From positions 1 to 20,005 of IMG/VR virus record IMGVR_UViG_3300032241_000617: a DNA stretch of 20,005 nucleotides, one strand, 5' to 3'. The stretch's first letter is position 1. Every line of letters begins with the position of its first letter. The translations under genes and the position numbers were made by a program. The notes under the pieces are model-generated. The model made no database searches, had not been told where the DNA came from, and was given only the letters and a program-made list of their open reading frames with translations. Source of the DNA: a virus. Of the stretch, positions 9,259-15,140 are shown piece after piece.

Positions 9259-10251
9259 TTAGATATATCCAAAACTATTGTTAAGATAGCCACCAGTAAC
9301 AAATCTATCAAGACTAAAATTACGGGCACTATTCCTACTGTAAATTGGTTTTAATTTTACAGTGAAAGTACTTTTTGTTGGCACGTGGCTTACACCACCA
9401 CTGGTAGTTCCACCGATGCCAAATGTTCCCAACAATCCTGCTACTTGTCCAACTCCGCCAGCTATGTTACTTACCGTACTCGTAATATCCGATATGCCTG
9501 GAATGGCTCCGCCTAAACTGCCTGCAAGGCCGCTGATACCATCAGCTACTCCTTGAACTGCGCCGGCGGCCGATCCTACTACATTGACTCCAATATAGTC
9601 GCACTCTTTGGACAGACTTGTACTAAAACTCGTAACTACTACAGGAATATTTTTAAACACGTAATTTCCGTAACCATTTAAGAAAATAACAGGAGGAGGA
9701 TTGCCTGCTTTTGGATCAGATCCAGCGAACATTTTGGTAAGACTTCTTAAATAATGAACTGCCGCAATCCAGTATAATCCCTGTGTTGCATCTTCAACGT
9801 TCATAGGAGCTGTTATAGTTATTTCTCCTGGATCGCTGTTTTGAAACGCATGGAATGTATAGTTTGTGTGGGTGGTGCCTATGTCATTGTATTTGGCACT
9901 GCTACTAATATTAATTTCAGGAGTGTAAGGAAAAATCAATCCACCAGCATCTTTTAAAGGTTGTAATACAGGGCTACTTCTGAAACTACTCCAGTTAGCC
10001 AAACTTAATCTTACACGCCAATCGTTGGCATTAGCATCGCCACCAAAGCTGGCTACTGCGCTTACTAGGTCTCCCACTGCTTCTCCGGCGGCTGGCAAAT
10101 TAATGCTACGGATAGCACTGGCTACATCGCCTGGACTGCTTAGTGGGCCCGATAATGCTTGTGACAAGTTGCTGGCAACATTGGCAACGCCTGCACCTGC
10201 TCCAATTAAATTTTGCGATGCAGTTAATGTCTGGGTCAGATTCAATGCCAT
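9259..10251 (-). CDS. Baseplate tail-tube cap/initiator protein (gp48/gp54 family)
   Basis: The protein has 330 residues. T4 has two related proteins here, gp48 (364 residues, tube cap) and gp54 (320, tube initiator), on which the inner tail tube polymerises. The folded core, at about residues 75-230, shows DWRVRLSLANWSSFRSSPVL, then GGLIFPYTPEINISSSAKYN, DPGEITITAPMNVEDATQG, and a tube-protein-like ending. The N-terminal 70 residues and the stretch after 230 are Gly/Ala/Ser-rich. I cannot tell gp48 from gp54 by eye, and only one such gene is in the window. It is the first gene of the minus-strand baseplate run. The ATG has AGGA eight bases upstream and a late octamer 22 bases upstream. Confidence 0.82.
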   Translation of the reverse strand: MALNLTQTLTASQNLIGAGAGVANVASNLSQALSGPLSSPGDVASAIRSINLPAAGEAVGDLVSAVASFGGDANANDWRVRLSLANWSSFRSSPVLQPLKDAGGLIFPYTPEINISSSAKYNDIGTTHTNYTFHAFQNSDPGEITITAPMNVEDATQGLYWIAAVHYLRSLTKMFAGSDPKAGNPPPVIFLNGYGNYVFKNIPVVVTSFSTSLSKECDYIGVNVVGSAAGAVQGVADGISGLAGSLGGAIPGISDITSTVSNIAGGVGQVAGLLGTFGIGGTTSGGVSHVPTKSTFTVKLKPIYSRNSARNFSLDRFVTGGYLNNSFGYI

Positions 10252-10273
10252 AATTTTTTTCCTTTTGGTACAT

Positions 10274-10281
10274 TATTTATT
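10274..10281 (-). promoter_or_regulatory. T4-type late promoter for the baseplate run (AATAAATA)
   Basis: On the minus strand AATAAATA stands 22 bases before the ATG of the tube-cap gene, in the only gap ahead of the whole baseplate cluster. It would drive late expression of the tube cap, gp53, hub, gp5 and gp25. Its first base is also the first base of the right-facing -35 box. Confidence 0.6.
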
Positions 10282-10309
10282 TGACTTTATTAACTGCGTA
10301 GTTTATAAT
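10281..10309 (+). promoter_or_regulatory. Sigma70-type promoter for the gp55-gp47-gp46 operon
   Basis: TTGACT at 10281-10286 and a perfect TATAAT at 10304-10309 are separated by exactly 17 bases. Transcription would begin near 10316, followed by AGAGGA (10318-10323) and the gp55 ATG at 10333. This is a textbook host-type promoter, suitable for early or middle expression of the genes on its right. Confidence 0.75.
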
Positions 10310-10332
10310 AACACATTAGAGGACTCTTAAGG

Positions 10333-11166
10333 ATGACAGCAAAAGTTAACTACCTAAACAACAAGGATATGTTGTTAGAAATACATAGAAGCAAAACGTC
10401 ATACTGTAGCTTTACCCAACCAGAATATCATCAATATGATCTTATACTGCCCAGCGTAGACAAAATCAACATAAGAAGTATAGCAGAAGCCAAGCGAAAC
10501 AGGGCTAAAAGACAAGGTGATCAAGAATATGCCAGACGCAAGGCCCTTGGCGAAAAAGTCAAACAAGCAGACTGTGAAGTCGATTATAAAAAAATTGCCA
10601 AAACTGATGTAGTATTTAGAATTATGACATTTGATCATATTCCGTTAAATAACGTTCGGAAAAAGAATCCTAAAAGCCTTGCTGACCACAGAGACAAGGT
10701 AAACTTTCCACCATTCCAGCATTGGAAATTTAATGATGAAGATGAACTTGTTTGTGTAGGAAAAAGTCACTGGAAGGGTGATTTGATTAAAGGCAAGTTC
10801 GATAAAGATGCGGGCCAAATAACTAACACCTTGGCTAGGATGATGTTAAAATTGTGTGAGAGATACGCTACTCGCGGCAACGTGCGTGGCTATACTTACA
10901 ACGATGAAATGAAAGGTCAGGCTATACTACAGTTAACACAGATTGGATTACAATTTGACGAAAGCAAATCGGACAATCCATTTGCTTATTTTACTGCGGC
11001 TGTGACCAATAGTTTTGTTCGTGTTATTAACATTGAAAAACGCAATCAAAACATTCGTGATGATATCTTAGAAATTAACGGTATGAATCCTAGCTACAGT
11101 AGAACTGGTGCTGGAGAACATGCGGCAGCCATGAAAAGAAACGAAGAAGCAGGTCCTAGCGAATGA
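10333..11166 (+). CDS. 55: Late-transcription sigma factor gp55
   Basis: The protein has 277 residues. The C-terminal half carries the gp55 signature: GQAILQLTQIGLQFDESKSD at about 195-214, then NPFAYFTAAVTNSFVRVINI from 215, then EKRNQNIRDDILEING. gp55 is a minimal sigma factor that lets host RNA polymerase recognise the TATAAATA late promoter, working in T4 with gp33 and the sliding clamp gp45. T4 gp55 has 185 residues; here about 90-130 extra residues precede the core, lysine- and arginine-rich (SIAEAKRNRAKRQGDQEYAR, then KSLADHRDKVNFPPFQHWKF), a form I associate with marine T4-like phages. AGAGGA lies nine bases before the ATG. The stop overlaps gp47 in ATGA. Confidence 0.88.
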   Translation: MTAKVNYLNNKDMLLEIHRSKTSYCSFTQPEYHQYDLILPSVDKINIRSIAEAKRNRAKRQGDQEYARRKALGEKVKQADCEVDYKKIAKTDVVFRIMTFDHIPLNNVRKKNPKSLADHRDKVNFPPFQHWKFNDEDELVCVGKSHWKGDLIKGKFDKDAGQITNTLARMMLKLCERYATRGNVRGYTYNDEMKGQAILQLTQIGLQFDESKSDNPFAYFTAAVTNSFVRVINIEKRNQNIRDDILEINGMNPSYSRTGAGEHAAAMKRNEEAGPSE

Positions 11167-12176
11167 CAAATTTATTTAAACGAGTAGCTTGTTTTACAGA
11201 CATCCATTTTGGATTAAAATCTAACAGTTCAGTACACAACCAAGACTGCGAAGATTTTGTTGACTGGTATATTGCCAAGGCAAAGGAGGCAGGTTGTGAT
11301 ACAGGTATCTTTATGGGCGATTGGCATCATAATCGCAATAGCCTTAACATTACTACAATGGATTATAGTCTTAGGGCCTTGGAGAAGTTGGGTCAGGCGT
11401 TTGACAACTTCTATTTCTTTCCAGGCAATCATGATTTGTATTACAAAGACAAACGGGACATACACAGTGTGGAATTTGGAAAGTATATACCTGGTGTCAC
11501 TGTGGTACATGAGCCTACTACTATTGGAGATGTCACGCTGTGCCCTTGGCTTGTGGGAGATGAATGGCGAAACATAAGCAAGAAGGGTGGCAAGTATATC
11601 TTTGGTCATTTTGAATTGCCCAGCTTCTTTATGAATGCCATGGTGCAAATGCCAGATCATGGCGAGATACAACTGGATAGTTTTAAAAGTTATGAGCTGG
11701 GATTTAGCGGACACTTTCACAAACGACAACAACAGAAAAACATGATCTATATCGGCAATGCATTTCCACACAATTATGCAGATGCATGGGATGACGAGCG
11801 TGGCATGATGATATTAGAATGGGGTGGTGAGCCTGAATATCACCGTTGGCCAGATCAACCTACATTTCGTACTGTTAAATTAAGCCAACTAATTGACGAA
11901 GCAGACTCAATTATTAAACCTAAACAGCATTTACGTGTTACATTGGATATCGATATCACCTTCGAAGAAGCGAGTTTTATCAAAGAAAAGTTTATTGCAG
12001 ATTATGACATTCGCGAACTCACACTGATTGCTGAAAAGAAAGACATTGAAATTAATACCAACATCGATGTACAATCATTTGAAAGTGTAGATCAAATTGT
12101 TAGTAATCAGATTATCAACATCGAAAGCGACACTTACGACAAAAATATTTTGTTATCAATTTATAATAGCCTATGA
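11163..12176 (+). CDS. 47: Recombination nuclease subunit gp47 (Mre11/SbcD-like)
   Basis: The protein has 337 residues, close to T4 gp47 (339). All metallophosphoesterase motifs are in order: TDIHFG (Asp13, His15), GDWHHNR (Asp53), GNHD (Asn89, His90), FGHFE (His149) and GHFHKR (His184, His186). These bind two metal ions. With gp46 it forms the exonuclease that resects double-strand ends, feeding UvsX recombination and recombination-dependent replication, and in T4 degradation of host DNA. The C-terminal third has the capping and partner-binding region. The start overlaps the end of gp55 and the stop overlaps gp46, both as ATGA, so the three genes are translationally coupled. No key residue is missing. 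Confidence 0.96.
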   Translation: MTNLFKRVACFTDIHFGLKSNSSVHNQDCEDFVDWYIAKAKEAGCDTGIFMGDWHHNRNSLNITTMDYSLRALEKLGQAFDNFYFFPGNHDLYYKDKRDIHSVEFGKYIPGVTVVHEPTTIGDVTLCPWLVGDEWRNISKKGGKYIFGHFELPSFFMNAMVQMPDHGEIQLDSFKSYELGFSGHFHKRQQQKNMIYIGNAFPHNYADAWDDERGMMILEWGGEPEYHRWPDQPTFRTVKLSQLIDEADSIIKPKQHLRVTLDIDITFEEASFIKEKFIADYDIRELTLIAEKKDIEINTNIDVQSFESVDQIVSNQIINIESDTYDKNILLSIYNSL

Positions 12177-13948
12177 AAATAAAAGAATTAACGGTCAAAA
12201 ACTTTATGAGCGTGGGTAATCAAACCCAAGCTGTAAATTTTTGTAAAGAAAATCTAACACTTGTACTAGGTGAAAATTTAGATCAGGGCGGAGATGATAA
12301 TGGTAGCCGTAACGGTACAGGTAAAACTACCATTGTTAACGCACTCAGCTTTGCCTTGTTCGGACAAGCATTGACTAACATTAAAAAAGATAATCTTATT
12401 AACAAGATTAACAACAAAAATATGTTAGTTACCTTGTCATTTGAAAAAAATGGCGTGGACTATCGCATCGAACGGGGACGTAAACCAACACTGTTGCAGT
12501 TCTTTGTTAATGATCAAGCACAAGAAACAGATGAAACAGATGATGCTCAAGGTGATCAACGAGAAACACAGAAAGATCTAGATGAACTTATAGGCATGAG
12601 TCACGATATGTTCAAGCATATTGTAGCACTGAATACCTATACAGAGCCATTCTTAAGCATGCGGGCCAATGACCAACGTGCTATTATCGAACAGTTGTTG
12701 GGTATCACACAACTAAGTGAAAAAGCAGAAACGCTTAAAGAATTAATTAAACAAACTAAAGATTCAATTGTTCAAGAATCAGCTAATATCGAAGCTACTA
12801 AACGCAGTAATGAAGCTATACAAAAAAGTATTGATAGTTTATTAACTAGACAAGCAGCCTGGCGTACTCAGCACAATCAAGATTTAGAAAAGATTGGACG
12901 CAGTATTGTAGAGCTTGAAAGTGTAGATATCGAAACAGAACTTGCCAAGCATGCCGAACTTAAAGAGTATGAAGAAGCTTCGCAAAAGCTAAAAAGCCTA
13001 AATAAGGAACGTGCTACGTTAGATAGCGCGATAGCGCAAGCGGAGCGAAACGTCACGAAGTACGAGCGTGAGCTCAGCCTATTGGCTAGTAAGACCTGTC
13101 ATGCATGCGAACAACAGTTACATGATCACAAACATGAAGAAATGACTCTTGTGGCTACCACACACTTCGACGAGGCCCGACGATATTTTGACAAGGTTAC
13201 TCGAGATAGAAGCAAAATTGCCAAGGAAATAGACGCTATTGGTGAGATCAATGGTCGCCCACAAACATACTATGATACTGTGGAACAGGCTCTCAAGCAT
13301 CAGAATAATCTCAAGACGCTTGAAAATCAACTGGTGCAAAAAAGCCACGATGCTGATCCTTATCAAGAACAAATCGATGAATTGACAGATACTGCCATGC
13401 AGGAAATCACCTGGGACAATGTTAATGCGTTGACCAGCTTAAAGGATCATCAGGAGTTTTTATTAAAGTTGTTGACTAGTAAAGATAGTTTTATTCGTAA
13501 GAAGATTATAGATCAGAACTTGGCCTACTTGAATAATCGTCTGACCTATTACTTGGATCGGATGGGCTTGCCTCACACAGTTATGTTTCAAAACGACCTA
13601 ACAGTTATGATTACACAACTAGGGCAAGATTTAGACTTTGATAACTTGAGCCGTGGCGAACGTAACCGTTTGATACTGTCATTATCATGGGCATTCCGTG
13701 ATGTGTGGGAAAGTTTATATCAGCAGATTAACTTGTTGTTTGTAGACGAGCTTATTGACAACGGATTGGACGCCGCTGGTGTGGAGGGCGCACTGGCAGT
13801 ACTTAAGAAAATGGGTCGTGAACGTAAAAAGAATATTTTCCTAATATCACACAGAGATGAACTGATTGGTCGTGTTAACAATGTGCTAAAAGTTATCAAG
13901 GAAAATGGTTATACCAGCTATGCTAACGATTTGGAAGTAAATGAGTAA
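12173..13948 (+). CDS. 46: Recombination nuclease subunit gp46 (Rad50/SbcC-like ATPase)
   Basis: The protein has 591 residues (T4 gp46: 560). It is an SMC-type ATPase. Walker A is GSRNGTGKTT at residues 44-53, with an acidic insert (DQGGDDN) just before it. A Q-loop region, NTYTEPFLSMRANDQRAI, follows near 155-172. Two coiled-coil arms flank a zinc hook, CHAC (Cys309, Cys312), which joins two molecules. The ABC signature is LSRGERNRL from residue 492 and Walker B is LLFVDEL (Asp525, Glu526), with a D-loop (DNGLDAAG) and a switch histidine in LISHRDEL. It pairs with gp47, gating its nuclease by ATP. The stop overlaps the next gene by 8 bases. Nothing essential is missing. Confidence 0.96.
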   Translation: MKIKELTVKNFMSVGNQTQAVNFCKENLTLVLGENLDQGGDDNGSRNGTGKTTIVNALSFALFGQALTNIKKDNLINKINNKNMLVTLSFEKNGVDYRIERGRKPTLLQFFVNDQAQETDETDDAQGDQRETQKDLDELIGMSHDMFKHIVALNTYTEPFLSMRANDQRAIIEQLLGITQLSEKAETLKELIKQTKDSIVQESANIEATKRSNEAIQKSIDSLLTRQAAWRTQHNQDLEKIGRSIVELESVDIETELAKHAELKEYEEASQKLKSLNKERATLDSAIAQAERNVTKYERELSLLASKTCHACEQQLHDHKHEEMTLVATTHFDEARRYFDKVTRDRSKIAKEIDAIGEINGRPQTYYDTVEQALKHQNNLKTLENQLVQKSHDADPYQEQIDELTDTAMQEITWDNVNALTSLKDHQEFLLKLLTSKDSFIRKKIIDQNLAYLNNRLTYYLDRMGLPHTVMFQNDLTVMITQLGQDLDFDNLSRGERNRLILSLSWAFRDVWESLYQQINLLFVDELIDNGLDAAGVEGALAVLKKMGRERKKNIFLISHRDELIGRVNNVLKVIKENGYTSYANDLEVNE

Positions 13949-14210
13949 ACACGTAGAGCCGTCACCTTTTCAAAATGAGGAGTCGCACGAGCGTCTCATG
14001 GCGGCTTTTAAGGAATACTTCAAAGAAAATCAAAAATGGCAAGCTCGCGGTACTAGACGAGCCGGAGAAAATATGCGTTACTGGCTAGCGCAGATTCGTA
14101 TTATAGCACGTGAACGCAGAGAACATGTACAACAATACAGAGTTTATTTAGATCAAACCAAGGCACAAAAAAAGGCAAACCAAAAGGCAGGGGATGGTAC
14201 TGATGAATAA
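13941..14210 (+). CDS. Small basic protein of unknown function
   Basis: The protein has 89 residues. Its start overlaps the last 8 bases of gp46, and it lies ahead of the GIY-YIG gene, so it belongs to the recombination operon. It is strongly charged and probably all helical: KEYFKENQKWQARGTRRAGE at about 28-47, then MRYWLAQIRIIARERREHVQ at about 49-68, and a Lys/Gln-rich tail ending DGTDE. The Gly-Thr-Arg-Arg-Ala-Gly turn between two helices reminds me of small conserved proteins of marine T4-like phages that are of unknown function. A nucleic-acid-binding or accessory role for gp46/47 is possible from charge and position only. I do not recognise a named family. Confidence 0.75.
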   Translation: MSKHVEPSPFQNEESHERLMAAFKEYFKENQKWQARGTRRAGENMRYWLAQIRIIARERREHVQQYRVYLDQTKAQKKANQKAGDGTDE

Positions 14211-14222
14211 TATACATATATT

Positions 14223-14648
14223 ATGTCCTGGTACTATAACAATGAAATCGTTGAATCGCTTCCGGAAGAGTGTGTTGGGTTTGTATATTTGATAACAAAC
14301 ACCGTTTCCGGGCGCATGTACATAGGCAAAAAACTAGCTAAATTTTCTAAAACTACTTATCGAACAGTAAAATTAAAAAACGGCACTAAGAAAAAAAAGA
14401 AAATCCGCAGTAAAATTGATAGTGATTGGCAGACCTATTATGGCTCGTCGGATGAATTACTCAAGGATATTGCGCAGTTAGGTCAAGAAAACTTTCGCAG
14501 AGAGATACTATTCTATTGTAAATCCAAGGCAGAAACGTCATATATAGAGGCTCGTGAACAGTTCAGCCGTCGTGTGCTGGAATCAAAAGACTATTATAAT
14601 GGTCAAATTTCCGTGCGGGTACACGGTTCACATATACTCAAAAGCTAA
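14223..14648 (+). CDS. GIY-YIG family endonuclease-like protein
   Basis: The protein has 141 residues. The GIY-YIG core is visible: GFVYLITN at 19-26, in which Val-Tyr-Leu replaces Gly-Ile-Tyr, then MYIGKK at 32-37, a basic lysine-rich loop (about 50-64), DWQTYYGSS at 68-76, a conserved arginine pair (92-93, NFRREIL) and a glutamate in YIEAREQF (109 or 112) that could hold the metal. The order and length fit free-standing phage nucleases related to the T4 Seg homing enzymes, but there is no separate DNA-binding domain after it, so homing is uncertain. Marine T4-like phages often carry such a gene next to the gp46 region. The gene starts 12 bases after the previous stop, with no clear ribosome site. 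A run of eight A's codes the lysines. Confidence 0.8.
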   Translation: MSWYYNNEIVESLPEECVGFVYLITNTVSGRMYIGKKLAKFSKTTYRTVKLKNGTKKKKKIRSKIDSDWQTYYGSSDELLKDIAQLGQENFRREILFYCKSKAETSYIEAREQFSRRVLESKDYYNGQISVRVHGSHILKS

Positions 14649-14649
14649 T

Positions 14650-15035
14650 AAACTAGGCACGTAAAACACCAAATAAGCCCGCACAGGCGTTGACATTGTG
14701 CCCGTAATCCGTTCTGATGTGTGACGGTAAGGTAGTTCTGCTTGGTGTCAGAGTTATACATTACTATCCTTTACAGGACGATGATCAGATACGCCGCTAA
14801 CTGGTTTAATGTATAAGTAGGAGAATAAGGCTAAAAGAGGGGTAGTAGCCCCACGGTTTAATATGTGTTAGCGTATGTATTAGGCCCGCCGTCATATAAA
14901 GACTCTGCTCGTGGTACCGGATGACCGCCACTGTAATGCAGTAACGCTAAGGTGATATTGTGCAACTCAGATAATGTCCATTTCGCTTTGCCCGCTAGGG
15001 CAAAGTGTGACTGAACAATCTAGATAATATCGTTA
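14650..15035 (+). ncRNA. Candidate structured noncoding RNA (unknown class)
   Basis: No convincing gene fits in this gap, and the sequence is visibly richer in G+C than its neighbours. Complementary segments nest well: TTATACATTA (14754-14763) with TAATGTATAA (14807-14816), a perfect 10-base stem, encloses a TCCT/AGGA hairpin (14767-14778) and an ATCAG/CTGGT hairpin. TTAGCGT (14868-14874) pairs with ACGCTAA (14944-14950), enclosing GTCAT/ATGAC (14891-14895 with 14921-14925) and ACTG/CAGT (14930-14942). ATTGT plus TCAG (14957-14970) pair with CTGA plus ACAAT (15011-15019) around a 10-base stem with a GCTA loop (14984-15007). Upstream, GGCAC/GTGCC (14656-14660 with 14698-14702) and ACACCAA/TTGGTGT (14666-14672 with 14742-14748) could form a pseudoknot or exclude each other. 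Several stems use G-U pairs that favour the plus strand. Ends and function are unknown; no known RNA class was recognised. A long leader of the next gene is the alternative. Confidence 0.5.
14690..14718 (+). promoter_or_regulatory. Possible sigma70 promoter for the candidate RNA
   Basis: A perfect TTGACA at 14690-14695 is followed after 17 bases by TCTGAT at 14713-14718, which matches the -10 consensus at four of six positions. Transcription would start near 14725, just before the first strong stem. The -35 match may also be chance, since the same bases can pair within the RNA region. Confidence 0.3.
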
Positions 15036-15084
15036 ACGCTTCGCGCTTTTTAAAACAACAATAGTTCGAGCAAAAGCGAAGAAC

Positions 15085-15106
15085 AGAAGAACGCAAGTTC
15101 TTCTTT
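15085..15106 (+). terminator. Hairpin with GCAA tetraloop and short T tail
   Basis: AGAAGAAC (15085-15092) and GTTCTTCT (15097-15104) form a perfect 8-base stem closed by the stable tetraloop GCAA, followed by TT. It lies after the candidate RNA and just before the late promoter of the next gene, the right place to stop transcripts from the left. The T tail is short, so termination may be weak, or the hairpin may serve as an RNA 3' end. Confidence 0.5.
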
Positions 15107-15114
15107 AGTGTGTA

Positions 15115-15122
15115 GATAAATA
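15115..15122 (+). promoter_or_regulatory. T4-type late promoter (GATAAATA)
   Basis: GATAAATA stands 18 bases before the ATG at 15141, with AGGA (15129-15132) between. The arrangement is the same as before gp6. It differs from TATAAATA at the first base only. Confidence 0.6.
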
Positions 15123-15140
15123 TCACATAGGATAACAAAC

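Noticed and set aside
8958-9329. Longer gp53 with a hydrophobic leader resembling a signal peptide
   Set aside because: It needs a GTG inside the tube-cap gene. The ATG at 9257 fits the gene spacing and the family start.
11229-11771. A 180-codon minus-strand frame inside gp47
   Set aside because: It lies wholly within gp47, which has every catalytic motif, and the translation is unlike any protein; a shadow frame.
14717-14800. A 27-codon ORF (MCDGKVVLLGVRVIH...) on the plus strand in the gap
   Set aside because: It reads like protein but has no ribosome site and overlaps the strongest RNA stem (14754-14763). Kept only as an alternative to the RNA idea.
14777-14945. Cobalamin-riboswitch-like words (CCGCCACTGTAA near 14925, TCAGATACGCCG near 14785)
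   Set aside because: The B12-box-like word comes before, not after, the CCGC-ACTGT word, and the rest of the fold does not fit. Probably chance.
14223-15035. Group I intron, with the GIY-YIG gene as its ORF
   Set aside because: The genes on both sides are complete, no split exon is seen, and the conserved P7 elements are not convincing.
15061-15075. A GTTCGAGC word like a tRNA T-loop
   Set aside because: No acceptor, D or anticodon arms fit around it, so no tRNA.
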